Positions 52,061 through 64,000 of a stretch of DNA of 64,000 nt are shown one piece after another. The translations under genes were made by a program, and so were the position numbers. Under the pieces are notes generated by a model. It made no database searches and was not told the origin of the DNA. It was given only the letters and a program-made list of their open reading frames with translations. Numbering within the stretch: the first letter of the stretch is position 1; each line of letters begins with the position of its first letter. Origin of the DNA: Utricularia gibba (taxonomy: Eukaryota > Streptophyta > Magnoliopsida > Lamiales > Lentibulariaceae); contig NEEC01000004.1 of NCBI GenBank assembly GCA_002189035.1, positions 2,604,001-2,668,000 on the forward strand. Reading direction: 5' to 3'.

Positions 52061-55031
52061 CTACACAGCATTGCTTGGGGGATTCCATACGATGTCTTTC
52101 AACCCAGTGTGAAGGTCATTGTAGAACTGTTCAAGAACAGACAGCAAAGCGGGGCTCAGCCACAAGGTGCACCACCATCATGAATGTTTAATATATCATA
52201 TTTCAACTTAAACTAGTTCAGGGCTGATCTTGAGAATATTTTAGGACTCTAAAATAGGCTCATCAAGTGATAAGAGTGAAAGAATTACCTTGTGAAATTC
52301 CAAGGTATCTCCTCCAGACTTGCGAAGCTCTACCATGTGAAGTGAGGGAGCAACCTCGAAGATCTGCAAAGGTATTTGGCATTTAGAACAGTAGATGCTA
52401 TACATAAACTAGTATTATTGAAAGAGAGTTTCAAGGTTATCCATATAATGGACCTCCGTTGTGATGGCTAGATGACCCTTGCGTCCCGATTTCTCACCAC
52501 TAAGTTTCATCTGAAACCAGAAGATACGAGGACATCAGCAAAAATAAAAAATAAAAATAAAAAGAACAAAAAATAAGAAGAAGAAATTTCCATCCCAATT
52601 CAGGAAATACAACACCTTGTAGTTGCTCTTTTTTACATCAAAACCCATAGGCATAGCAGCTCGCTCAATTTTTGAGATGATCTCATCTGCAGGACATTTT
52701 GAAGTAAATCTAGTTTCTCGCTTCACAAGCCCCTAGAATAGGAAAAGAAGCATCAAGTGTTATTGAATGTGATTTTTTCCCAATGAGTCAAAAGCTCATG
52801 TTCATGTACCATTTGCTTTTCAAACAAGGAACTGAGATTAAGACCCTGCGAAGTAGATATAAGTTGAAAAGCATTCATTGTCACTGGTGTGGCAGATGTC
52901 CTTTCTTCACGCCTCTCCACAACAAGGCCCGAGGAATCCTGAGTTAGAACAAACAATTGTTTCAAATTCCACCATTCCCAAATTGAAATTTAAGCCTGAT
53001 CTCAAACTCATGGAGCGGCAAACAAAGAATGAGATAAAATGGCATACCAACCTCAGATTCATTGAATATTGATTCAACATCATCAAGATTGACTTCTCCA
53101 TGCTCAAAAATTGGTTTAGTATAACCTTTCTTGAACCACTCATTCTCAAGAATTTCCGCAGTCGTGATTCTCTATTTCATATTTAAAAATATATACCATT
53201 CAAATTCAATGAATGCATCAGAAGCAAGAACCTAATACACAATAACAAGAGCCAAACTGTTATAAGACATAAGCTTACATACCGTGGCAGGATTTGGGTC
53301 AAGGATTCTTTTGATAAGCCTCTTAGCACTGGAAGAAAACCATCCAGGACATGAAAAATCTGCCTTGAATATCTGCATCAAGAATGTTTATTTATACAAT
53401 TCATTCAGGACTGAAAAAAGTCATCATGCTGGCAACCCATACACTGATAACTGATCCATCTCTTTGGATTCTGAATATGAACCATGCTGAGAATTTATTC
53501 AAGGTACCTTTTTGTATAATGCCATCAGATTTGATTCTTCAAAGGGTAGATAGCCAGCCATGAGAACAAAAAGAATAACACCACAAGACCAGATATCAGC
53601 CTTCGCTCCATCATAGCCCTTATTGTTGATTACCTTGAAATAAAAAGAATTGAAGAATAATTTGAATTAAAGAGACAAAAAAACGTACAGCTTGGAGGAG
53701 AAAGTAGTACCTCAGGAGCAACGTAATTTGGAGTACCACATGTCGTGTGAAGCAGCCCATCTTCCTGATACCACATCAAGTAAATGAAAATCATTTGTGT
53801 ATTCAACTACTCAACTCTTAGGGGAGAAGGTTATATATCAATGTGCACTCATACCCGGACTTGCTGAGGTAGGGCGCTCAACCCAAAATCTGACACCTTC
53901 AGACCTCCCTTGGAATCAAGCAACAAATTCTCCGGCTGCATAATGACCACTTCATTACCATCACCATCCATAAGAAAAGGTTCAAATGAGAGGAACAGTC
54001 TTGCCTTGAGGTCTCTATGGTAAACCCCTCGGCTGTGGCAATAATCAATTGCATTGATGAGCTGCTGAAAGTATTTTCTGGCTTCATCTTCTTTGAGCTT
54101 CCCCCTTGAAGACTGCAAGACCGAATGGAACACAGCAGGTCCCTTTAGGTAATAAATGATGGCAAGTGATCCTACTCCCACTATGGAATTGCAGATCTGC
54201 AGTACTTACGATCTTATCAAACAGTTCACCTCCAGTGATAAACTCCATGACTATGTATATCTTTGTTTTGCTAGCCATAACCTACATGAGGATTGAGCAG
54301 GATATCCCATTACGACAGTCACGCTTACCAAAAATATTCACATTGAGGATTCCATCATCGTAGAAATAGTTCATGGGAGTAAACAGGCATGACAAAAGAA
54401 CCGGTAGTAACCTCGAACATGTGAATGACATTTGGATGCCTTATCAGTTTCATGGTAGAGATTTCTCGCTTTATCTGTCAAGGAAAATTGTAAGATGTAA
54501 TCATGTTTCAATAAAAACAGAACCACCACAAAAAACAGAAAATTAACACAAGAACCCCGCCAAATAGAGGATTTATTTACTGATAATAATCAATTTTCAA
54601 ATCCGTTTGATGATAAAAAGATCCTTCCCAGAGAAACGTTGATGGCTTATACGCTAGAAACACACTGAAGATCCAGGCTACAAAACAGGAAACAAACAAG
54701 CCAATTGCATGGATTTTTCGAGTGGAAGAGAACAAATACGACAACCCAATTCAATGAGGGAAAAAGGTAGGTGCTCCTAACTGACCAAAAAGGTTTCAGA
54801 AAATAGACTTGAAGAACGAAAGATCACCTGCCCTATCATTTTATGCTTGAGAACCTTGTCTTTATCCAGAATCTTGATAGCCACGCTCTCCCCAGTCTCC
54901 ACGTTCTTTGCAAATTTCACCTTAGCAAAAGTCCCTTCCCCTAAAGTTCTTCCCAATTCATATCTCCCCACCCGGGTCCTGGAACTTGTGCTTCCGCTTC
55001 TGCTTCCACCCGCAGTAGAGCTTGACGCCAT
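52061..55031 (-). CDS. CBL-interacting protein kinase, CIPK23/CIPK9-like
   Basis: SnRK3-type Ser/Thr kinase activated by calcium-bound CBL sensors; CIPK23 relatives phosphorylate K+ and nitrate transporters at membranes. 14 exons sum to 1,362 nt (453 aa): 55031-54828, 54474-54412, 54281-54210, 54112-54005, 53935-53855, 53764-53711, 53633-53508, 53372-53283, 53171-53052, 52938-52810, 52732-52616, 52510-52454, 52363-52289, 52126-52061. P-loop GEGTFAKV (31-38), VAIK Lys53, HRDLK (145-149), DFG (165-167), APE (192-194), then NAF/FISL motif MNAFQLIS (327-334) and the PPI region ([11 protein letters not shown] onward). Exon 4 ends in a GC donor (CTCAAG|gcaaga). The ATG at 55031 is chosen; the frame extends four codons upstream only by a TTG. 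All catalytic residues present. Confidence 0.96.
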
Positions 55032-55745
55032 CACCCTCTCCAATGCGAACCCCTTGACCAGTAAAATTTATACGACCGAAATCTGGTCCCCAATACAAAT
55101 ACCATCCATTTTGCCTCCTTTGGATCAGACAATTCACTCGCTCGGGATGTGCTAGAGCCTCTTCTTTTTGCAAGGTTGCCAAACCTGCGATTTCTCTGCA
55201 TTCATCTTCCCTTGTTGCGGCAGCTTTCGCGAAACGTTGTCGTCATAAACCCTGAAACGCGGACAGCAAAATCAACAACGCCATCAACAAGGCCATAGGC
55301 AAGAAAAGACGGAAATAGCAGGACGTAGCCATAAAATAGGACCTGAGGGTCTCCAACTCAGAGACCGAGATGAGGATGCGAACGGACGAGGACAGGGAGA
55401 ATTATGCAGGAAGAAAGGGATTTTGATGTTATCAGGGGGGCGGTTGCTTTCCAATTTCCATGAATGGGACCCGAGAATTATATTATTATAATACTAAAAA
55501 TAGAATAATAATCCCATTATTAGTTCCAGGTATATCCCCCCGCCGGGCCGGTCGCCCTCCAACTCTCGATTATTCCTTTGTCCTCTCTTCCTCCGTAGTC
55601 AAAATGTCATCTGATATCAATCTACAAAATGACTACGATATCCGCAGAGGCTGTGGGTGGGCCCCGGCGGCTGCTTTGATGCGCACTTTTTCACGTTTGT
55701 CCAAACCTGTGCCAAGTTCAGTTACATATCCAAAACTTGGAAGCC
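55032..55745. other. CIPK leader/promoter and seipin 3' flank
   Basis: 714 bp between two same-direction genes. The left part is GC-richer and should be the CIPK 5' leader (possible leader intron around 55250-55340) and promoter; the right part is the seipin 3' UTR. No separate gene seen. Confidence 0.6.
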
Positions 55746-57476
55746 TCAGCTACCACGAGGCGAAGTATCTCGGTTGGTAGCCTGCCTCAGTCTTATTCTT
55801 GGGATGATGAGAGGTTTGCAGCAGATAAGAGCGAACACCAACTCCAATACAAAGAAAGATGAGCTGACCCACACGAACAATGTCTTCTTCCAAAGCCAAA
55901 GAACTCTTTTTGGGAAAGGAAGTTCCGACTCCAGAATCAAAGAAGCACCATAAATTTCAGGAATGCCAGCACCGGGTAGGTGGTCAGCCCTCTGTTCCAT
56001 GACAACCCGCACGGCACAAGTAGGGACATCGCCTTCAACGAAACCTTTGAAGCTTATTTTCAAGGTCTGGGTTTCAGAGGAGTAGCCGGTGAGAAGAGGA
56101 GCTAGTCTGAGAAATGTCATCAGGAGATGGATAGGCTGACTTCGGTAGACCAACAAGCATGGTCGCCTAGAGCTGGCTAACCGGTTGCCTTCACTATCAA
56201 CAAAGTCAACTCTAACCTTCACCAAACAATAAAAAGCCCTAGGTTAGATACAAAATCCGCTTCAACTAAATAAAGTATTTCTCGGATATTTTCCATTCCG
56301 AGAGGAACACGGGAGTAATGTTTTGCAGCAACTCTAGCACAAAGACTGAGACCATCAAGCAACAGTGAAGCTAAATCACTTGAAACACTAAGAATGTGAT
56401 GCGTCCCAAAGACACTAGCAAAAGCTGGGCATATACAGAAACTCAAACGTGAATTATCACCTGAAAAATCCCAAGATTGTGGTTGTAAACTGACTCAGGC
56501 AACGTCAAGGAAACGGTAGCCTGCAATTTATGATGAGGAGGTATAACCCTTGGGCCACCCCCTTGATTTTCACCTTCTCTGCAATGTATACATCATGATT
56601 CAATTTGTTTCCAGCTAAAATTGGTACAAATGCCACGGGACTCTTCTGTGTATAATCGAAGTTCAAGGTATTCTTCATTCTTATTGGCTCTTTGATCACA
56701 ATATTTACCAATATGCCACCAACCACGAAAGCTGAAAGCAGCAAAATAACCAGCACTGCACAAACATAACTCGACCACAGTAGACCCCAACCACACTTGA
56801 GGATGAGCTTCCAGAGATCTTTATTTTCTGACAACCAGTTATGCACTGATGACGAAACACGCCCAAGTGCAAGCAAGCAAATCCTTCTCATCCTTTGAAT
56901 AAAATATTCCTTGCAACGATCCAAAAAACCAAATGGATCAACTATGATGATATGAAGTCTGAACATTAACCTCATGGGGAACAATAGAATAACAAAAAAG
57001 TAATGAACTTGAAGGCTGATGGCTTTCACCAGGAAACCTGCTAGTAAGAACAAAAAGCTTGCATGTGCCTCATCATTTGACCTGAGATCCTGCCTGACAA
57101 CCGGTATACTGTCAGCTGAATTATTAACAGCATCATCCATGGGAGGTTGCTCAGAATAAACAGCATTTTGTAGACCCTGCAACAGGTAATCTGATTCCAC
57201 AGAATGAGACACTTGATTTCCAGAATTCTTGGGTGTTGAGGACCCAATCGAATCACCACTAGTAGAGGACTTGAATGATCTTCGGCGACGCAGACTTATA
57301 GGATGCACAATTTCCTCCACAAGAAGTGGCTCTGTAAATGTAATGCAACCTGAATCCGCAACTTCCGCTTCAAATGTATCATCAAACAATTGCTCTTCAC
57401 AATCATAGAAGATGAAGTCCGCTGCATCAAAGAATTCTTCCAGTTCATACTGTGCATCAATCTTTGCTTCCTCCAT
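55746..57476 (-). CDS. Seipin (plant SEIPIN2/3-like), one frameshift in exon 1
   Basis: ER membrane protein that shapes lipid-droplet formation. Exons 57476-56461 and 56216-55746, with a GT-AG intron of 244 nt. The long N-terminal region (1-135; acidic, then RRRRSFKSSTSG) is typical of plant seipin-2/3. Hydrophobic segments lie at about 140-168 and 232-262 (VCAVLVILLLSAFVVGGILV). The lumenal domain includes ATVSLTLPESVYNHNLGIFQ and VRVDFVDSEGNRLASS, and the last helix is TLFVWVSSSFFVLELVFALI. At about 56553 the frame breaks: VKIKG continues in the plus-one frame as GGPRVIPPHHKLQ. Exon 1 is 1,016 nt, one short of a multiple of three, and the break is at a run of five G on the coding strand. 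Predicted 495 aa if one base is missing. First in-frame ATG used; the frame runs further up only from a TTG. Confidence 0.92.
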
Positions 57477-60400
57477 CGTCAGTTTTTCAGTGTGGTCGAC
57501 AAACAAGCAGATCCATGAATCAGCAAAACATCATAACTAGTCAGCTTCTGTTCGTTCCCACAAAACCACAGTTCTCAGAATGGCTAATCCCTGCCACATA
57601 GAGCAGAGAGAGAGCATTTGTCAGACCCGAAATCGTGTCCTGTATTTTGCAGTCATTGCTCTAACAAGCACTCATTTTCCTTATCTTGGACAATGATTAG
57701 TATTTCAGGGTCAAGTTGTCACTTACAATAAGTGAGATGCTTGTCATCTTGTTTTAAAAAGTGGAAGAGGAAAAAAAAATAGCTTAAAAAGAACCAATTC
57801 TTCATCAAACATCAAATTCAAACAATCTCAAGAAAAGCACTTTTCAGGACATTAAAATCCGTAAAATTCAGCACAAAGTAGTCATGAAAACAGCCAGCGA
57901 AGCTAGTCCTCCAACTCCAATAAGTCAGTAAATAACCAACATAAAAAAAAAAATTATGTCATAGAAACACTCAGCATAAAGCATGTAATGAAAATGATTT
58001 GCTTGTTTCGGGCACAAGCATCCTAAACACACGAATTTTAAAAACAAGAAACATTAATCTTAACTATGGCCAACCCCTTGTTTCTTTCTTCCATAGTATG
58101 CCTAAAAAACAAGGAACACACTGGAGAGACCTAGAAATAGGCATCCGAGTAGAGTCGAGCTAATCTCGCTTCACTTACACAACGGCTGCTACAAATCTGG
58201 CTTGTTTCTTGTTCTCCAGTGGGTTGCGGCATCCATCTGCTTCCGTTATCTAGCCCGCTGATCGTTTTCTTGCCGTCGCGTGCAAATCCAACTCCTCCAT
58301 TAGAGGTGGTTTTGTTCAAACTGCAATTCAATACAATTAAATAAATTGATTTGTGGAAAATCCATTAGATTAAGTCCTTCCGTTTAATGTTGGTTATTAT
58401 TTTATGGTCAATTATCATTTCTGATGGCTTTAATTAAGAATAATGTTTACTTATGTTGTGATTATTTTCCGATTAATCGTAATTCACTTGCTTCAAATGG
58501 ATATTCTTTCTTTTTTATGTATAGCACATTTTGTTATTTTTTCTAACTGAGAAAAAAATAATAAAATAATTTAGCCCTCTTTTACATGTTTTTTTAGTAC
58601 TCTTCAAGTCATTCAGAAATATTAAAATCAGGTTTAATAGATTATATCATGTATGAAGAACTACGCGTGTTCCCCAAGCATATATTCTGCCCCTTGTAGA
58701 TCAGTGAGGACGTCTGCAGAGGGGGTAATGCAAACGGGATTTCGGTGAACACCAATTTCTAATGTCATATGAGCACAACAACCCATCCCTTTGTTGTACT
58801 TATGCTTAAAAGCCACATAATTCAGTATTTTGTAATGGTCTATCCACTTTTACAACAATTTTCAGAATTACAAGTTTGAAGAATTTATTTTTAAGTTGTT
58901 AAAAATATTCGACATATTTTCATATAGCATGTATATTCGAATTGTTTATAATTTAAATACTTTGATTGTGCATCATTGTTAATTTAATTGTTACATTTGT
59001 TTATTTTACTGTGTTGATAAAGTATTTATCAAGATTTGAAATGTATGTTACTTGACATGATATGCTAGAATAAACATGTGAGAGGTTATGAGATGAATTG
59101 ACTTAATTTGTGATGTTAAACAATACATACATAGTATTTTATATATATCAATATAGTATTATTTAGATTGGTTTATGAAAATTTTTTAACTTGAGGTTTT
59201 ATTATATCTTATATATTATTGTCTAAGATTTGTTATTATTTAATTTGTTAAAATATACAAATTAGTGATAATAATGATCTAAATGGATGGTGTATGAAGG
59301 ATTTTAAATAATCAAGATAGAATTCATTAATTCGGGTAAACGTAGATGAGACTTAAAATTTTCAAATTGTTTCGTTGAATAAATTCCGTACCAGGATAAC
59401 AAGATAAAGAAATGAGATTCCAAGTTCTTGTTTATATGTCGAAATAGATATTCAAGATAACATTGATGATTTTGATGAAATGAAATTTGAAGATACATGA
59501 TTTTATTTTAGATCAAAGTTTCTAATAAAGAGATATTCATATTTACATCAATCAAGGTTTATTATTAAATTTTGTATTCAGTTTTAATAACTTAAATACA
59601 ATATGTTATATTAGGCATCTCTTGAATTTTATGATAAACACGATATATTGGGACAATATCGTTGTTAGAGAAATTAGATTTATCGCTTCTCATTGTCGAT
59701 TAAAAGTAAACCTAGTTGGTCATGCACAAATCAATTAGAAATTTTTCGAGATATTTGTGAATCATATTTTTGATAGATTCTAACATGTCTTTAAATTTGA
59801 ATCATAAATGGTTAAAGTTAATCAAATGTTTTATCACTTGACAAAATTGATGATATGGGTCTAAGCCCATATCAATTACTAAGGCTCAAAATAATATAGG
59901 TTGATGATTTGAGCCTAAATCCCAAGCCCATAAGGTGAGCTTTCAAAAGCATGCTAACGTTTTGAATATTAATATGTGACATTTGGAGAAGGGAAATGTG
60001 TTTCATCTCCAAGGAGAATAACAATTGGGAAGGTTTTGGGAAACTGGCAGGATGCCAATAAGTCAACAAAGAAACAAGACCGATGAATAACAAATTGAAG
60101 AAGAAAATTTGACTTTGTATTCGAGTTTTATAGTAATTTTTATTTATTCTTTGTGTTTCTTTAGATATATTAATAGTATTGTGTTTCCCTAAGATGTTGA
60201 TTCAAAAATTGAATAAATAATTGATACTAATATGAGATATTGGCTTTGATATTTTTGTGTTTTTCTTAATATCTTAATTTAAGAGTTTAATTAAGAATCG
60301 AAGTTAATATGAGATATTAGCATTAATGTTATCGTATTTCTTCTGATATATTTTCAAGAATGAATCATGTGTTGATGCTAATATCTCATATTTATTTCAT

Positions 60401-61022
60401 GAGATGTTATAAATATATTTTGAGTAAAATGTATAAAATATATTTATTGATTTTAATTTTATCATATGAATGAACTAGATACAACATATTTTTTATGCTC
60501 ATTTATAATATGAGATATTATTGATTATGAAGGGGGAAAATTTTAATTTCTGAATTCAAGCAAGATACAACCTTTGATACTTAGTTTAGGATACATAACT
60601 TGTTTAGTCAAAGGCCTAGCAAAAGTTTTCAGACAATACTTCGTTTAGGATATGTAACTTCAATGTAGACGACCAACTTATTTCCTTACCTGTCCATACC
60701 TGCTGCACATTCTTTGTTGCTTTAAATCTTGTTGCTATGTATCATCACGACTACCTTGCAATCCGATTAATCAAGGACAGATCTACAGATTTTTCAAAAT
60801 CATGCGACATCGCTTGCCTAAGGGGAGTCTCTATTACGATGGCAATCAAAACCGCTGTAAAACACAACTTCAATGTTCCAAGTATACAGACTTTTGAAGT
60901 ATTCTATTGACATGGAACCACATTCATCCTCTCGCCAGTCACATGCCTAGTGCACATTATTTTCCCCATACAGGAGTAACAGCTTACATAAAATAAAAGG
61001 AAACATGCTTCCATTGGGCAAG
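57477..61022. other. Seipin leader/promoter and AT-rich spacer
   Basis: A strong acceptor (CTCTATGTGGCAG) near 57592 marks the seipin leader exon, which carries two short upstream ORFs. An exon-like piece at about 58188-58320 (acceptor AATTGCAG, donor GTAAGTGA) may be an earlier leader exon. 58340-60560 is AT-rich; ATATGAGATATT recurs at about 60230-60400 and 60510. The right edge should be COR413IM 3' flank. No gene seen. Confidence 0.55.
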
Positions 61023-62280
61023 TTAGATTAGTAGCAGGCATGGGACAGCAGCAATGCAGATGGTGCCTAAGGTGGCCAAAACTGAACCTTGTTCGAAAGC
61101 TTTACCCACACTGCCGACCCGAGAAAAATGATGAAAGGCAAGATAAGCTGCGATCGCCAGTGAAACAACAGCACCTTCCTTCGTTCCTCTGCAATATCAA
61201 CACATTAAGAATGTTTTAATCAGAGCTTCAAACATCAGATAGGCAACCGAATGGCTTGACAGAGCAGCTCAAGTTTTCATGATCATGAACCTGCTAACCA
61301 TAATACAAGTAAAAGAATATTAATTCACGCACTGCCTTAAACAATATTTATCCTGTAGGTGAAAAAAATTTTCGACAGTAATGAAAATTGGCATCAGGGA
61401 GTTGTTGAGCATAAGTCAACCTTAGTCTTGTTACTTGGTGTGGACACAGAATGACCAACAATATTCCCACCAAAGGCAGCTCCAGTTTATCTGCATATCA
61501 TCCACAATAATATGCGAAACCTCAATTAAACGATATAACTTTCAATTCTGTCAACCGGAATTATGAACTGAGAAAAAAAGAATCTAGAGGCAACTTGATT
61601 CTTCGTAGTATATCTACATAGATACACATCTGGTAGAAAATGCACCTGGTATGAAGAAAAAAAGGCGTACAAGCAGTGCCAAGAAAGCAGTCCAGATTCC
61701 ATATTCTCCCCTATAAAAAATCCCCATTCAACAAATGTAAAGGGCAAACTAAAAAAAACCCCCATAGAAAAGAAGAATTGATCATACTTGATCCAATTCA
61801 CAAGACTTTCAGGTGCTTGTAGCGCAAATAAAGGAACAAGAAATGATTTGGGCATTGCAGTCCCCGTTGATAACATGAGGATTCTGAAAGTGAGAATCTC
61901 ATTCTTGATGCGTACAAGAAAATACACGAAGACAAGAGAGGAACTACAGCAGTTTACGCATTAGCCACGGTAGAGATCCACTGAAGATCCCGCGGATTGA
62001 GTGGGGAATAGCACACCGCACCACCCCCTTTTCCTCCCTCATTCTTCACAAAAACACTGCAATAGAAAAAGGGAAATAGAATCAATAACCCAAAATGTTG
62101 AAACAAAACACCCGACACTGACCGAAGAGGATCATAGCCGACGGAACCCAAATGCGTCCGAGCATGCAACAGGTGCATGCGAGGAGTAGGCCGGCAGAGG
62201 TAAGCCCCACTTTGGTGAGTGTTGAGGGAAGCAATGGAAAGACGGAGTGCAGAGCATGTAGAAAGCGAAATGGAAGCCAT
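61023..62280 (-). CDS. Cold-regulated 413 inner membrane protein, chloroplastic (COR413IM-like)
   Basis: Multi-pass protein of the chloroplast inner envelope, cold-induced in Arabidopsis and linked to freezing tolerance; molecular activity unknown. Six exons: 62280-62123, 62056-61958, 61883-61788, 61710-61646, 61490-61421, 61188-61023; 654 nt, 217 aa, GT-AG introns. The Ser/Leu/His-rich first 50-55 residues (MASISLSTCSALRLSIASLN) look like a transit peptide. The COR413 domain begins at CYSPLNPRDLQWISTV and holds about five hydrophobic helices, with PKSFLVPLFALQAPESLVNW, GEYGIWTAFLALLVRLFFFI, VGILLVILCPHQVTRLR, and GTKEGAVVSLAIAAYLAFHH. No key block is missing. A strong out-of-frame ATG lies 124 bp upstream. 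Confidence 0.94.
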
Positions 62281-64000
62281 TTTCGTTGAGATTCAAGGCT
62301 TTCACCGGACACTCCCGTTGGATGAACACAGGAGACAGTATGAGAATGCTGTAGATGTAAAGAACCGGTGAGGTTCGGAGTTTCGAAGAAACAACGGAAG
62401 CCATTGTTTTCCGCCGAGAGAGATGAATCACCGACCTCATCCATCACCCTGTGACACGTCGCTCTGTTTCTTTTTTTTTTTTCGTTGATATTCTAATTTT
62501 TGTTTGAATTGCGTATTTGAATTCTTTTTTGCTTAATGTTTCAACATAAAAATATTTAAACCATCAATTGAAAAAACTTTTACATAAGATGTGAATGTGT
62601 TCGAAGCTGTACTCTTCGTACGTGAAAAAAAAAAGTGAAGAGATATTAAATAATAATACTTTAATAGTAAATAATAATTTAATATAGGTATTTATTAATA
62701 TCAATAAATATTAATAAGTAGATTTAATAAATATTAAAATACCTATATATATACATATTAACTAATAATTTAATATTTTTAAGTAGATTTATAAGTAGAT
62801 GAATATAACTATTTTTAAATAATAAAAATAAATATAAATTTTGTATTATGATATACAATTAAATCATATTTATAATTTATCATTTTCAAATACAAAAATA
62901 AAGATTTACATTTTTCAAACATTTTATCAATAAAATTATCATTTAAATAACAATAATACCCTATTTTTTGAATACACCTACTTTTTCATTTCTTTGTTGA
63001 ATATTCATTATTCTTTTTTAATTATTTATTTTATCAACACATTATATTTATATATATATTGATATATAAATATTAATAATTAGTATGTAAAAATATTTAA
63101 AATATATAAGCAAATTATTTAAAAAATTAAAACATACATAAATATAATCTATGAATAATAGATTATTTCGAAACATATATTGTAAAACAGTTATACAAAT
63201 TATTTAATATTTATAAATTATATATAAAAAAATAATAATTAACTTTTAAAAAATGAATTTCTAATTCTATTTTGAATTTAATGTTGACTTTAAGCAATAG
63301 TAATATTTCATAAAATGTAATTTATTAAAATTTTATATTTTAAAAAATAAAAATATATAAATTTCATGCTCTCTATGAAGATAACCCAATGAAAGGTTGG
63401 CATTAATGAAAACATATATGATTTGCGTTACATTCAATAAAAAAAATAACCATTGAAATTCAATGGTATATCATTATTTAATAAAAAAAGAGGTGAAGAA
63501 TTTCTAATTATTATTTTAATAAATATAATATTATAAAAATATTTTATAAATACCATATATTTTACATAAATTTTCATTTCATTTCACACATTTATTTTGT
63601 TTGTTTCATATATTTTCCTATTACTTCTACAAATATTTATCCTCATTTTATGTCTACATTATCATTCATTTCGTAACTATAATGACTATTTCATTTATAG
63701 ATATATGTGCATTTTGTCATGACAACAATTTCAATAATTTAATTATTCAAATGATATTCGATGGAGTACCGGATAAATATTTTCAGTTCAAAAGATGGAT
63801 CAACTTTGAAGTATTCTATTGTCATTTATATATTATAATAGATATGAATCCAAATCATATTTCTTTAGAATTTATTGTTCGATACATCAAAGGCGAAACA
63901 AGTTCACCAAACTATATTTTCATCACCAACTATTACTCATTACACTTTTTGTTCCATCTGGTGTCTATATGGTCATCGCACTAAAAAATGATTATTTTAA
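62281..64000. other. COR413IM promoter and AT-rich right flank
   Basis: The first 180 bp are GC-richer and should be the COR413IM leader and promoter. From about 62460 the sequence is extremely AT-rich with long A/T runs. A plus-strand frame at about 63601-63984 begins at a TTG, has AT-driven composition (Ile, Tyr, Phe, Asn) and matches nothing I recognise. No gene supported. Confidence 0.6.

Noticed and set aside
55032-55043. Four-codon N-terminal extension of CIPK
   Set aside because: The codon at 55043 is TTG, so the first ATG at 55031 is used.
57477-57506. Ten-codon N-terminal extension of seipin
   Set aside because: It would start at a TTG; the first in-frame ATG is at 57476.
58131-58331. 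66-codon minus-strand frame upstream of seipin
   Set aside because: It has no ATG (opens at TTG) and no known domain; an exon-like leader piece is the better reading.
63601-63984. 127-codon plus-strand frame at the right edge
   Set aside because: It begins at TTG, its composition follows the AT bias, and it has no recognisable domain.

Overview
This window is nuclear DNA from a flowering plant, almost certainly a eudicot. Genes have many short GT-AG introns, intergenic DNA is very AT-rich, and the mobile DNA is plant Ty3/gypsy, Ty1/copia and hAT material. The encoded families (CSLD, CIPK, COR413, plant-type DGK, ABCC with a plant C-terminal extension) are plant families. I cannot name the species; no organellar or bacterial genes are visible.

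Layout. 1-1676 (minus): 5' part of a CSLD1/4-like cellulose-synthase-like gene, running off the left edge. 4425-5405 (plus): single-exon monoacylglycerol-lipase-like hydrolase. 8928-12548 (plus): complete seven-coding-exon diacylglycerol kinase (728 aa) with an unusual hairpin in its first coding intron. 13308-14307: a 1,000-bp non-autonomous hAT element with an 8-bp target duplication, ending about 130 bp before the KxDL gene (14445-15024, plus). 15.4-35.2 kb: a transposon island. It holds an old Ty3 relic carrying a 1.3-kb solo LTR, Ty1/copia remains, an Athila-like 5' end, eroded Ty3 pol, and a very young Ty3 element (28441-35173; LTRs differ at 2 of 604 positions; TSD GTTAC). 36037-36799 (minus): PIN4-type parvulin. 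39185-48203 (minus): ABCC1/ABCC2-like vacuolar transporter, 27 coding exons, 1,621 aa. 52061-55031 (minus): CIPK23/9-like kinase, 14 exons, one GC-AG intron. 55746-57476 (minus): seipin. 61023-62280 (minus): COR413 inner-membrane chloroplast protein.

I rebuilt exons by hand. Summed coding lengths divide by three for DGK, KxDL, PIN4, ABCC, CIPK and COR413IM, which supports those models. CSLD and seipin each lack exactly one base, in both cases beside a C/G run, so assembly error is as likely as real mutation.

The genes are not an operon. Monoacylglycerol lipase, DAG kinase and seipin all concern glycerolipids, but I read that as probable coincidence. The least explained observations are the U6-spaced snRNA-type promoter without an RNA gene near 2.6 kb, the hairpin in the DGK intron, and the young Ty3 element whose pol frame runs through its polypurine tract into the 3' LTR although its gag is broken.
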